From contig VJWN01000019.1 of NCBI GenBank assembly GCA_007644065.1, positions 682,001 to 746,000 of the forward strand: 64,000 nucleotides of DNA, in the 5' to 3' direction. The stretch comes from Margaritispora aquatica (taxonomy: Eukaryota; Ascomycota; Leotiomycetes; Helotiales; Discinellaceae). The first letter of the stretch is position 1; every line of letters starts with the position of its first letter. Positions 33,789 through 46,009 of the stretch are shown here, one piece after another. Under the pieces are notes generated by a model that worked only from the letters and a program-made list of their open reading frames with translations, was not told the origin of the DNA and ran no database searches. The translations under genes were made by a program, and so were the position numbers.

Positions 33789-34132
33789 TTAGCCTGTGCC
33801 TCTTCCAGCTCCCAGCTGAAGAAGATCGAGTTCAAATTGGACGTCAGTGGACCACGTCTCGTGGCCCTGGTAGTATTGACGCATAGCTTCCACCTCGACG
33901 GCGCTGAAGTTGCCTTTGAAGCGGTAAGTTGGTGTGATGTTTGGAAGGAGATTTCAATTGGGAATGACTGACCATTGCAAGCTAGCATGGCTGTGTAAGA
34001 CCAGCCATCACTTGGCTTCTGAGAAGGTACTTTTTTCGGGGTGCGGGTGGCTTTGCCTTTTGCTCTTTTCGCTTGTGGGCCATCTCCAACTTGTCCTTGT
34101 CGAGATCGAGAATGGGTTGAGGAGCTTGACAT
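33789..34132 (-). CDS. small spliced protein of unknown function
   Basis: Two exons, 33973-34132 and 33789-33913, joined by a 59-bp intron (GTCAGT...AAAG), give 94 residues. The N-terminal half is basic and Ser/Lys-rich (AKRAKGKATRTPKK), then GWSYTAMLACNGNFSAVEVEA, MRQYYQGHETWSTDVQFEL and DLLQLGAGRGTG. The second exon in this frame reads as convincing protein, whereas reading through the intron gives a less protein-like end at 33755. The basic region suggests nucleic-acid binding or nuclear location, but no domain is recognised. Confidence 0.55.
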
Positions 34133-35945
34133 GATGATGACTTTGTCACAGGCTCATCTAATTTCAGTGATGGAAAGTATAGATGCACGTTGTCTAGCTG
34201 GTGGGAGGAAATGTGTGATGGACGGGAAAGTCGAAATTCAAACAGTAGGTATTTGAAAAGGGCGGGGAAGGAGATGCTGACGCGATTTTTGGTGCTGTAG
34301 CTTCAAGTGTCACTTCTCAAATGCTCATGGGATAATATGCCCGTATTATAGTAGAATTGCCAGGACTGCCATACACTGAAAGAGGTCACTTCATCGGTAT
34401 GCGTCTGGGAAATCCTACTCGTTTATCAGGAAGTTTCACATCGGTTCATCATGGTCTAGATACAGATGTGTTGGTAGATGAAGTAATACGTTCTGAACAG
34501 ACAACACATCGATGCCAAACTTGCTTTACATGTATGATCTGGGCCCTCAATTGGCAGAATTCCCAGGCAAAGGAGCGTCGTGACTGTTTGCGAGGCTGGA
34601 TGAGTGATTATTCCATTCGCTCAGATACACTCCAAGGTATTCGCCCTGATACGGACTGCAAATTCCTACCTTTTACGCATGTGAGAAACAATTTTATCTA
34701 ATCTTTGATGGCCGGCAAGTGTCAGACTGAACTTTCGCTCCACTTGAAAAATCCCTCAGAGGCAGTGATAATATGCAGAGCGTGAGGAGGAAGTGTCTCA
34801 TCGGCCTCCTCTCGTGAGGCTGCACAAAACCAAAAAAAAAGCCTCTTTGGCGGCTAATGAGTAACTCTCAATGTGCTGGCTATATTTAATTGACTGAAAG
34901 CTCGTTTATTAGATCAATTCGCCAACTGGATTTGTGGTGGCTTAGAATTACAGCTGTGGACGAGGCAAGGTATCTTGCCAGAAGTGAAAACAGAGAGTGT
35001 TGAGCTGCCATTAAAGTGAGAAATTCAAATTCGAAACCATATTTGAAGAGCGGGTAAGGGGGTAAGTATCAGAGGGCGATGTAAAATGTTCCAGATTGGC
35101 CTGCACACCTCAAGATATCGATATCACATGATCGATGTTACAGCTACCATCACGTGATATATATACATATATATATATATATTTTTTTTCGCAATCACCT
35201 ACCATTCCATTGTAATCATATCGAGATAATGATTTCATACAACTGGAGATTTTAGCTAAAGCAAGGTAACGTATGTAAGGCATGAGTATCTCCCGAGCCT
35301 CCGCCATCACCGGTTCAATCTCATGTCGTGATTCTTTGCTGCTCACACACCGGTCAATATCATACCAAGGAAACGCCACAGCCACCGACCGATGAGTATC
35401 ATTGCGACCGGTGAAGAATCGTCCAACCTTTTTCAATTTCAATTCCATCCGCCAACCGGGCGTCCTTCCCGGTTTCTCTACCCGTTTTCCATTGGCTTAC
35501 GAATGTGCAGGGAGGTTACAGATGTCCCCCCTTACCGCCTTTACTTGCCCACCAAGTTTGTGCTGGCAGAACCGGGCGGTGAGGAAGTTCTCACACTCGG
35601 AGAGTTTAATGGTGTGTCTCGCTTCGAGCCATTAAGCACATGAAACCCGCATAACTACCCAACAGCAGAATGAGGTAGCTGTGGTGAGCTGTTAGGTCTG
35701 AACCTCTCTTCTACATTAGGATTCATGTCTTCTTTGTATCTTGCTCGCTCAGTAATTGCCGTTAACTTGTGTTCATGTTGCCACTATATTTGATCGTCTC
35801 ACATCATGTAAAGCTGACACATACCTTCTACGAGACCTGTCCTCCCGCATCTCTGGAACAGCAGATGGGACTTTTCACCGTCGACTGTGTTTTGAAATCT
35901 GCATTCCATATATCCGTTTATTTGGATCTTTGAACGGATGGCAGC
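34133..35945. other. intergenic region, no gene supported
   Basis: About 1.8 kb. A TA run followed by poly-T lies at about 35157-35190. Short frames occur near 34.4 and 35.4 kb but lack an ATG start or any recognisable motif. It contains the promoter of the downstream regulator gene. Confidence 0.4.
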
Positions 35946-38784
35946 ATGTCTGCTGATAATGCCGCACCTCCTGCTTTATATCAGCCACATAGTGCAGAGT
36001 ACCATGTAAGTGTGCATATTCATTTGCCTGCAAGGACAATTGCAATCTCAAAGGTTTTCATAGGACTCGTTACTGCTTTTTTCTAATCCTGTTCTTTCTC
36101 TGATTGATACTGACCGATGAATATCTTGTCGCCTCCCTCCTTCTCTAAGTCGATTCACGTAATGGCAATTCTAGTTACTCACCTCTTACCATTATCACCA
36201 TTTCTTCGAGAAACTTCGGGCTACCTCCACTCGACTAACTCTATAAATTAGAACAATGCTAAGAAGCGACGCCGGGACTTGAGTCCTCCTGTAAGAAAGC
36301 AAATACGACGTAGACGTTCACCTTCACCTTCACTGGAAATCGGGTCATTGTCAGATGCACAGCTTGCGACTTTGTCTGAAGCGGCATCTATCCTCAATCT
36401 ACCTACATCCAAGCTCCTAAGTCTAGTTTGGGATGCTCCCAAAAAGACACAACCTTCTGTAAAGCCACCACCCAAACGTCAACGACGATCTTCAGGCAAC
36501 ATGAGTAGTCAGAAGCCTCCAAAGAAGGGATCATCACCCAACGCACAAGGGTCTCAATTCAATCCATATAGTGTGCCTTCTGGCCCTGTTCATCACTCGA
36601 ATTCACTTCTCGAAATATGCAGTATGCCATCGTTTGAGTTTGGCGACTTAATGCCTAAGCAGGTTGCTGACTGCCTTGCCTCCTTTACTCCTTCACGGTC
36701 AAATGCTATTCTTCCAGGTAACAATTTCCCGGAGGTAGCTGCGAAGATAGGCTAATCAATTTGATATAGCTTCAAACGTCCCTAACATCACTGCAACATA
36801 CTCGGACTTCGCTCCTCCAAATATGACAATGTTTCCTTCTTCAGCCTTGGTCGCTAGCAACCACTTCCATCAACCTAATATAAATACACATGAGATGTAC
36901 TCAGACGCTCCTGTAAGAAATTAGCATCTATGCATTAAGCTTTTGTTTTGGGATGCTGACCTAACGTTTTTTAGTCTCACACGCAATTTATGTGTGATGC
37001 GTTCGTGCCAGAGTCGTGGTTGACTGCACAATTTGAAGATTGCGAACCAACTGGATATATGACAACCATGACTTATCCTGAAAAATTTCCATTCGTCAAT
37101 AGATTGTACAACTCAAATCCTATGAGCAATACCGAAGACCCACTTTCTGATTACCCTAGCTCTTTTGACCAGGAACAGTATTCTGACTTGATAGACTTAA
37201 GTACTGATACAAGCCTAGAGTCTTATGCATCGGGATCTGATGAGTGCGATGCGAAGACTGGTCCAACTCGACGACAACCATTTGGGAGCTCATACGAACG
37301 TCAGCAGACTGCCGAGACGCGAAAAAACACTGCATGCATGCGATGTCGAATGCAACGCATAAGAGTACGTAAAGTCGTTTCTCCCAGAAGGGTTTCACTA
37401 TTCTGACTTCTTACTCTCGATAGTGTAATGCTGACCCTTTCGACCCTTCTGGAGTTTGTCTCACTTGCAAGAAGGTGCTTAAGCCGAAGATGAGCCGTCT
37501 TCCGTGCCTTCGTTACAAAATAGCCGATGTGAGGCTATTCAGAGAAGGCTCATTTGCACCTGGTCACGAATGGAGTCATCGATTCTCAGGCAAGAAAATG
37601 GTTGATATCAAAGATTGGGTCTCCCCGAACACAAAGAGAATCAATGTTACTCAGGACTACAGTGATGCTGCTCTTGCGTTTGAGGTGAGAGAATTTGTGC
37701 CTCAGAAAGGTGATATGCTCCACCGCAAATGGGCCGATGGAGGAGTGATCAAGTCAGTTCCGATGCCAAATTATGCCATCGTCAATATGGCTGCGGCTGT
37801 GCAGGCATACAAAGACCATATTGTTAATGATGGTCCGAAGTTCTTCTCTAGTGTTATCAAATACGACGATCGATTACTTTGGGATACTTACAGCACAGCG
37901 ATCAATTATTCCAATGCTGCAAGAGTAGGACGCCTCTATTCTTGAAGTCTACAGGTAGTCATTTATACTAACTACCCTTGTGAAACTTAGACAGAAGATG
38001 AGCGACAACTTTTGCGAATGGTGTTACAGCTATGGATAACGGTTCGCATGTGCACCAAATCCGAACGCATATCAGGTAACGAAACGCTCGGCATGTCAAC
38101 CGACACAATGGATAGTTCAAGCCCAATGCGAGGGAAAATTCCTGTTCCCCCTGTACTCGGTGCGCAAATCAACTACATAATTACGCAGATCATTCAAATC
38201 CCACTACGCAACAAGATACTGGATCTGCTTCAAAAGCTCACTCTGGCCCAAAAACCGGGGAACTGGATGTGTATTTACCTTTGCACATTCATCCTGCTGC
38301 ATAGTTGCTCTCTACTAACGGAACACGACGAAGGATATGCACGAAAACATGGACTGAAGGTATTTATAGCATTTATAGCATTTTATGCACTCCTATTTAT
38401 AATATATTAACATTAATATTAGACACGTCATGCCCGATTAGACATGGTCAAAGAGCTTCATCATGGTGCAAATGTTTTGTTGGCACACTTCCATTACTTA
38501 TGCAAAGGCTTCAGACCTTTCACTTTGAATTGGAATCCTTCTGACTCCTTGTCGATGGCTGACCTGGATAATGGACAAATGAGTTTTGTGCGCCAAACAG
38601 CAATCTACGTCAATTCAAATGGTTCGAAAATCCGAGTCTCATGCCTACCCATCAACACTAACTATACCTAACAGCAACACACTTCCAACAGATTCTAGAC
38701 AACGGAGAATATTCAAATGAGCACTATCATGTAGCTCAGCTTTACGAAGAGAACTGGCAGCCACGGAGTACTGTTAAGGCCTGA
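35946..38784 (+). CDS. Zn2Cys6-like fungal transcription regulator
   Basis: Eight exons fit: 35946-36005, 36252-36717, 36770-36912, 36975-37364, 37424-37924, 37991-38359, 38423-38635 and 38692-38784, giving 744 residues. The N-terminus is a basic nuclear-type stretch (KKRRRDLSPPVRKQIRRRR). A cysteine cluster spans the exon 4/5 joint: CMRCRMQRIRC...CLTC...C with Cys at 344, 347, 354, 365, 368 and 381. The first five fit the fungal C6 binuclear cluster; the last gap (12) is longer than the usual 6-8. Downstream is a fungal regulatory domain with a WMCIYLCTFILLHSCSLLTEHD segment (read in parts) and KELHHGANVLLAHFHY, known from uncharacterised fungal regulators. The end DNGEYSNEHYHVAQLYEENW closes the family pattern. 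The last intron has a weak donor (GTCTCA). Exon 1 is the least certain. Confidence 0.8.
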
Positions 38785-39922
38785 CATGATAGATCCGACT
38801 CTCAACATGAATGGTATGAGTTCGGACCTATATTGACCCTAGATTCGAACCCAATCAGCAGCAACAGGTCTCACCTTTTTGATTCGCGCTCAGTAATATT
38901 CCTCGATGTATCGCCGCATCAATCCGAAATTCGGTCTCCAAAACACCTTCAAAATCTCTCAAGAATCACTGTAAGAGCACCTCCACCGCGCATCAAATTT
39001 GCAGTTCAGTATACAGCCAATCTCCCCTTCGAGAGACCCTTTATTTTACAGGCATGTGCTTACTTTGAATACAACTTCATATGGTTTCACCAAGCTTCGA
39101 TTCACCGACAACACCCATTGAAGATAAATCTCCGTAATTTGTGTCACCACACACATTATCACAATATACATCTGTCTGAGGCTGGCTTGCATACCTTTGA
39201 TAAGGCTTTCTGCACCTGGCTCTCCCATTTTCGTCTCCTATTGGACTCGCACCGTTAGCACCCACACTTTCCCAAGCGTCGATTTTCACCTCAGCTCTGG
39301 GAACAAGAGCTGCAATTACAGGGACACAATCGATCACCTGCGCTGTAATCTGCATTAAAGATTGGGGGCGCTTATGGTACACATATTGGCTTTGTTTTTG
39401 TAGGGTTAGGAGGCTTCCTATGTATTTGCACTCGAAGTTTTCAATGACACGCAATGCATCACCTCTACATCGGCCATTCAAGAATGCCTTCCTGTCATTG
39501 TGATTTCTTTGAATTGGGCTCTAATATCACCGTAGTACGGTTTGACGAAGTTGAGATTGGCGGGGATGAGATTGATGGTGCATGTGTATCTCTGACTGAT
39601 TGTTTTCCTTGTGGCGTATTTCCTTTGCAACCACCATCTCAACTCTCTCCAAGGACCTATCAAAGGGGTGGGGGTTTCTTTTGCATCTGCAAAAGGATGG
39701 ATTAGGCGAACTTGCGGCTCTTGTAAGAATCTTGCACACCATACCCCGCTCTTTTTAGGTACTAGTAAGTGATCTCAAGTGCCCTCCTTCCATGGCTCAT
39801 TATTTATTCGATACATCTTCTCTTACATTTCCTCTCGGGAAAGGCCGGTATATCAACCAATTTGAGTTTATAGTGAAGAATAATCATTCTGGTTATCTAC
39901 ATCGATAATACGATTTCTGAAA
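38785..39922. other. intergenic between the regulator and the oxygenase
   Basis: About 1.1 kb with no supported gene. A 141-codon open stretch around 38.9-39.25 kb has no ATG start and no domain. The 3' part is the oxygenase promoter region. Confidence 0.4.
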
Positions 39923-41372
39923 ATGGCTTTAGTGTTTCCAGCGCAGCTCGGTCCTCGCAAGCAAACCTATTTTGGCTCTAATACAACGACAATTAGTGAA
40001 AGAGTTGACCAGAGCTTCAAGCTTGGACTGCCACCTGACTTTCCACGGAAGCTTAAGTCTCCTATGGCTTGGAGTGGTTCCCAATTTTCAGGTAATGAAT
40101 ATGTGTACCATCTAGAGCCAGAAGAACTTTTAGAGATAGGCACTGCACTTGCGAAATTTAAGAGTATGTTTCCTATTATTTCTCTGTGGCTTTATCTAAA
40201 CTCGATGCTTCAGATGACTGCATTCTGACTTCATAGCGAAACAGCGTTAGGCATTGATGGCGACCTAGTGAATTCTCAAAACTTCTATCTTCCGAAACTC
40301 TCGGTTCAACTCAAAGCATTGTCTGTCGAACTACACAATGGAAAGGGATTCTTCTTATTGCGTGGCTTACCCTACCATAAATACTCCTTGGAAGACAATA
40401 TGATCATATTTCTTGGCATTCAAAGTTTCATTGCCGAAAAGCGCGCTCGCCAAGATGAGTTGGGAAACATGATAGGTAAGATTCTGCCTCTTTTCTAAGC
40501 GTCATCTGTGTCGATTTTAATGCATGCTACAGTTCATGTTATTGCGGATTCAACAACTCTATCGCCTTTTGCACGAGGTGGGCACATCAGGCACTCAACA
40601 GCGAATATGGTGGGTTTCACTCCGAAAGCGACGAGGTTTCTGTTCATAGTCTAGCTAGTCATTCCACACAGATAACATGGGTGATGTACTGGCGTTTCAA
40701 ACTCGCAGTACTGCATGCCGTGGCGGAAACGCCATACTGTCTTCCGCGTACACGGTATATAACGAGCTCGCTGCGACACGGCCAGATCTCATAGCAGTCT
40801 TAGCCGAGCCTAACTGGCCTGTTGTATGGTATGTGTAGACAAGATTGTAGAGGAAACCAGTGCTAACAGGCATCATCAGCCCAACATACCACGAAAGGCC
40901 ACTTCTCTTCCACCACGAATCTCGCATTATCTTCAGCTTCTTCGACGGCGCCCTCCCCGGCAGCAAAGCACATCCACAGACTGCCCAATTGCCTTCACTA
41001 TCCAATGCACAATTAGAAGCTCTCCACGCAATACAAAAGCTGGCCGATAAACATCAGCTGTCAATACAGCTGCAAGCTGGAGACATGCACTTCGTGAACA
41101 ATCTGGCGATTCTACACAGCAGAGACACATTTGAGATTGCCGAGGGTAGGAAGCGACATCTGGTGCGGATGTGGCTGAGGAGTGGACAACACGCCTGGAA
41201 ACTGCCTCGTGTCATGAGAGAGGAATGTGGTTGGGACGATGCCTTTGGGGAAGTGGAAGATGGTAATTCTGATGCAAATACATCTGCATTCGGGGGAGTA
41301 GAGAGAGAGGATGTATACCATCTTGAGCCAATGCCGCACGTATTTTACGCACTGCGAACATTTGGCAATTAG
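39923..41372 (+). CDS. TauD/TfdA-type Fe(II)/2-oxoglutarate oxygenase
   Basis: Non-heme iron oxygenase of the taurine/2,4-D dioxygenase superfamily. Exons 39923-40163, 40245-40475, 40533-40609, 40659-40828 and 40880-41372 give 403 residues. The conserved fungal start region reads LGIDGDLV...NFYLPKL, then GKGFFLLRGLP. The iron-binding HxD is FHTDN (His 186, Asp 188), produced by splicing exon 3 to exon 4. The distal His is probably 319 (AILHSRD), followed by the basic RHLVRMWLR segment expected to bind 2-oxoglutarate. Three of four introns are under 85 bp. The substrate is unknown; family members oxidise taurine, carnitine precursors, aryloxy acids and secondary metabolites. It lies just downstream of a C6-type regulator on the same strand, which may control it. 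Confidence 0.88.
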
Positions 41373-41948
41373 TTTCCCATTCATCTCACGCGTCTTATTA
41401 CTGTAGATTGGCTGAACGAAGTATCTGTACAATCATAAGCTGAAACATAAAGAGAAAACTTGGTAGTTGTAAGGTTGAAATAAAGAAACGCTTTATGTAT
41501 CGGCTAGTGGTGGATTTAATAGATATTTTGGCCTGTTCTAATTCAGCGGTAGCTTGATCGGTAAACTTATAGGTGATGTGAACAATGAAATAAAATAAGT
41601 GGAAATGGCTTGATATAGTGCGGAGAATTAAGAATCATGAGGTTAAACGAATGCTTTGATGCTTCCCTATATCAAAATAGCGGGGAGGTTGTTATTAGGT
41701 TCGTGCCCCACTATATGCATGGCACCGCCTCGTGCTCAAACTGTACAGTACCAACTAACGCCTACCTAGTAAACATTCCACCAAGGTTGACTGCAGAACA
41801 CCACGCAACATATTTTCCCCAGCAACACATACATAACCCACGCTATTCGCAATTAGAATTAGAATAAATATTATTCCAGCATTTCGTTCTCCTCGTTATG
41901 CTTCTTCGATAGCACTGAAGCTACCCCACCACTGGTCAAAGCACCACC
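41373..41948. other. intergenic, no gene seen
   Basis: Holds the 3' end of the oxygenase transcript and the LDB17 promoter. No repeat or RNA gene was recognised. Confidence 0.45.
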
Positions 41949-43547
41949 ATGGAGAGCCTCGAATACTCTCTTGAGAATGAGCAGCAATTTTGGGATGGTA
42001 TGCGCCGGCACATCCTATGTCTTAACTTAGTAGTTGACAAGTATAGAACTTGAGGACATTGTATCTGCGACCTGCCCAACTCATCAATTGATCGACAATA
42101 CACTGCGATCCTACCTTCAATTTACCACGAAGTTTAAGGATGAATACCTGCATTCCGAGGACGACTTTGCTCAATGCCTGGAGAGACTGCTACGCAGCAA
42201 GATATTTGTGGAGAACAAAGAGTATGTAAGGAAGCAGATTATCTACAGTCTGCTACAGGAAGATGAGCCTGCCACCCTCTATGTCATCTCCAGCTTCCTC
42301 TTCTTTGATGGCAGGGAAGACGAGGCCACGCTCGACTTCATGAACTCTGAGGGATGCTTTCCACGCCTTGTGGAACTAATCAAGCAAGGCAAAGGAGAGG
42401 ATGCGAGATTACATCGATTGTTAATGGGACTGCTATACGAGATGTCCAGATTGCAGCCAGTTTCAGCTTCGGACCTTGCACATGTGGACGACGATTTTAT
42501 CGTTGGGCTCTTCACAATTATCGAGGAGCTTTCTGATGACGTAGACGATCCGTACCATTATCCTGTTATTCGAGTACTGGTAAGCAGAGGATTTATTCTT
42601 AGCAATGTACTTTCTAACCGTGGCCTTAGCTTGTATTGAATGAACAGTACATGATCCACTCCACGGCCTCTGTCGAAGACACCGAACCAGCTGCACAACC
42701 GCTCACGAACCGAGTAATCAAACTGCTTTCTCTACAAGGGGACCGTTACATGACTTTCGGCGAGAACATCATACTGCTCCTCAATCGCGAGACGGAAACC
42801 TCCTTACAACTCCTAATTCTCAAACTTCTATATCTGATGTTCACCACTCCAGCAACATATGAATACTTCTACCTCAACGACTTGCGGGTGCTAGCAGATG
42901 TCATCATACGAAACCTTCTCGACCTTCCAACTGAGCTGGTCTCATTGCGTCATACATATCTTCGGGTGATGTATCCTCTACTTTCACATACACAACTTAA
43001 TGAAGCACCGTATCACAAGCGGGACGAAATTCGAAGTGTTTTACATCTTCTTGGACGCTCATCTAATGCTCATTGGGAGCCGGCAGATGAAACAACTGTG
43101 CGTCTTGTCGACCGGGTCGCCAAGGTTCCCTGGATCAAAGATGATATCAGTGATGGCGAAGTGGCTCGAAAAATGCTAGGCATCTCATTATCTCCAACGC
43201 TTACAGACAGCTCGGTAAGTGTGGTTGATGTTGTAGCTGTAAGTGAGAAACCAGGTGTGCAAACACCAAGCCGAAGGTCTGAATTTCCAGCTCCAATTTC
43301 TTCCAAAGATGGAGCAGATGAGCACCAGGAGACCTTGGAGGAACAACCACTGCCCGAAGCGAAGAAAAAACCACCACCACCAACCAGGAGGAGACATCCG
43401 CCACCTCCCGCACCACCTCACATCCAACTAAATGGAGGAAAGAAGCTTCCACCTAAGACACCGCCAAGGAGAAGAACAAAGCTAAAGACCACATCAACGT
43501 CTTCTTCTCTTACACTGGCTGATCCTCTACAACAATGTACGGAGTAA
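41949..43547 (+). CDS. LDB17: LDB17/Dip1 (SPIN90 family) actin-patch protein
   Basis: Homologue of yeast Ldb17, fission-yeast Dip1 and animal SPIN90, which activate Arp2/3 complex to make the first actin filaments at endocytic sites. Exons 41949-41997, 42047-42579 and 42630-43547 give 499 residues, close to Ldb17. Starts [22 protein letters not shown] helical, leucine-rich domain covers about residues 20-370 ([60 protein letters not shown]). The C-terminal 100 residues are Pro-rich with [16 protein letters not shown] and [11 protein letters not shown], probable SH3 ligands as in Ldb17. The first intron is accepted at TATAG before AACTTGAG; other acceptors break the frame. Confidence 0.88.
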
Positions 43548-45285
43548 CCACTGGATAGACTTCTAAACTCAACCTACTTGAGATCTCTGGCTGTATAGAC
43601 ACGGAGGATGATAAATCATATTGCCCTGTTAAAGTGCTAAAGACTTGGAGGTTTCTAATTATTTTTTGATGGGTTACAAAGAAATCCACGATATACAAGG
43701 CCTTGACTATGCGGTAGTGCCTATTGCGCTAGTATTCTTTAGATTGACATCCACTGGATGTGGTCATCGAGCTGGAGGTAGAGAGGAGGATTGCTAGGAA
43801 GGCAGTTGGCATGCCTTTAAATGATGCAAACAATTTCCGCTACGTGGGTTTTTGGGTTTTTTTTACATGTGATAAACACATGGGTAGGAAGGTCTTGCTT
43901 GCATTGTCTGGGAGCGAGCGGGGGCGTTTGGAGGTCAATTGGTTTTGGAAGCACTTTCTGCTATGCGAGTCTAAGCATCAGCAGTGCAAGATGCTCTTGC
44001 ATGGTTTTTATGGGTAGTAATGGATAATATGCTACATACTCATATTCTTTCACTTCCTCTAAACATTTCTATTTGCCCAAGGGCTCTGCGTATCGAGCTC
44101 AGCTATTCTCTTGAGAGTTTGTCTTTACCCAAATTTCACGAACAGATAATCAGCAGGATTTGGTGCATAGCTTGATGAGATCCATCACTGTCTAATTCTT
44201 TTTTATCTTTTGTCATCTCACTACGTGTCACTCTCATCGTCGTCTTTAGCGTGCTGCTATAGCTCACTGGTATCTTACACTACCAAGTTGGTATAAAGGA
44301 ATTACAACTTCACAGTACACTCCACCCATCAGCCCATTGAACGTCGTCATAAGTGTTACTTCGTTCGTCTTGCTTGTCTCGGATTAGAGGTTGATGATTG
44401 ATTTGTGGCCTTGGACCATGCTTTTCATTCTAAACTGGACAGCTAGGCTAGGGTGAGAAGCCCCAGAGTCGAGTCGTATTGTTCATTGCTGTGTCCTGTC
44501 CGTGTGCCAGGTTAGCAATTAGCGATAGGTGTTGGAGTTTAGAGCGTGTCTACATACGTTGATATGGAGAGATTTTGATGAAGATAGGTTGGGTCCGAGG
44601 TTGTTTTCATAGTTGCAAGACACTTCTTATTATACCAGTTACGTGATCTTCGAGAAGAGACTTAGTGGTGGAAAAGTGTCCATGTTCATTTGTCAATGAT
44701 TTCCAAGTTCGATAGCTAGTTTTCTCCTTGGTGGTTATTTCTTAGGTGTTATATTCATCGCTGTTTTGATTCTACAGATATCCGATATGTTTACACGTTT
44801 AGTTCTTCTCGCCTGTCTAGGTACTCCCCTTCATGAACAGTGTTATCTGCACCCTATATTTACAGCGAACTAAACAGGCAGCTATTATACTATACGTATC
44901 TCGAGCAGGCCAGGCCTTCTTTTCTAGTCCAACGGGATTCCCTGGTGTTTTTTCGGGTATCAGTGGGGTTGTTTGGTTTACCACGGTCTTTTGATGCATT
45001 ATTCTGGGTATACAACTCCACCCACCATGGCGTTGCTCGGCTCGACAGATCCTCACTCCTGTAACTTCACTCTTCATTGTCCCGTACCCATTACCTCCAC
45101 AACGCAACAGCTATCTCGAAAGGTGTTGTAAAAAATGCACAGTCCTGCTGGTAGACGGGAGTTCCGAATGGTTCATATTTCACATCGGCTGCTCTGCATG
45201 CAGAAGTGAATGTGTAGACGAAAAACCGCCTCAACCCAACCCGATCCAGGCCCGCTGGACCATCGCGCGAAGTAAGTACCAGCCA
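43548..45285. other. 1.7-kb intergenic region
   Basis: No supported frame, RNA gene or repeat family. It is the shared 3' flank of two convergent genes (LDB17 and the secreted-protein gene), unusually long for that arrangement. Confidence 0.4.
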
Positions 45286-46009
45286 TCAATTGATTCCTGG
45301 ACACGCAATTTCTCGGTTCGCTTTTGGTGGCCAGTCGGCTGTTGCGATCTTCATTGCTGTCGCGGCTGATTTCCACATCGTCTCTGCAGCTGGGAGCACA
45401 TTTTTACATCTGCGAGTAGATCAATAACCTATACTCAATCAAAGGACGCCTTTGCTAAGAAGTCGACATACCTGTTAATATTGATTCTTCCCACGGCGTT
45501 AAGTGCTACCGGTAAACTCAGCGGCTGGTCCACCACATTCCCCAGCTGCTCAAGCACATCACCAAAGACCTTCTCGAGCGTCGCGGCGGCAGCGAGACCA
45601 TCGGCGCTGATTCCGGGAGTGGCTTTAAGGATTTTGACGTTCACGGGCTCGTCTTTTGCGAAGGCTAGGGCTTTGGCTGCTCCGTTCTTTAGGGGTGCGC
45701 CAATGGGGAGGTTGAGTGCTACGTTGAGGAAGCGGTTTACTGTGTCTGTTGAGGTTCTTAGATTGTGTTCCGCTATGGAGTTAGACAGAGAGGTGTCTTA
45801 CCGACATCTTCTATCCAGTTGTTGATGCTTTGGGTGACTGTTGTTGCTTTTACCCTTGTTGCTGCCGCACGCTGGAATATTTTGTCAAATTCGTGCAATG
45901 GATCCGAAGTTCGCTGAACAAGTGTCTGGTCTATAGGAATAGGTGTACTGGTACAATGGTACGCTAAGTTGCAGAGTATAACGAAGTGAAAAAAAGATAA
46001 GCAGTACAT
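45286..46009 (-). CDS. small secreted protein, unknown
   Basis: Three exons, 45802-46009, 45472-45745 and 45286-45409, give 201 residues. The first 20 residues form a strong signal peptide (MYCLSFFHFVILCNLAYHC) and no later membrane span is seen. The mature part is alpha-helical in character: VTQSINNWIEDVDTVNRFLN, LPIGAPLKNGAAKALAFAKD, TLEKVFGDVLEQLGNVVD, then INRCKNVLPAAETMW and a final ACPGIN. Only two cysteines remain in the mature chain, near the C-terminus, and could form one disulfide. The pattern INNW...DVxTVxxFLN recurs, as I recall, in uncharacterised secreted proteins of filamentous ascomycetes. It may be a cell-surface or effector-like protein; no function is claimed. Both splice joints restore continuous protein-like text. 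Confidence 0.75.

Noticed and set aside
34357..34701. 114-codon open stretch
   Set aside because: It starts with TTG and lacks any recognisable motif or splice context.
38833..39258. 141-codon open stretch after the regulator gene
   Set aside because: It begins at TTG rather than ATG and shows no domain or conserved motif.
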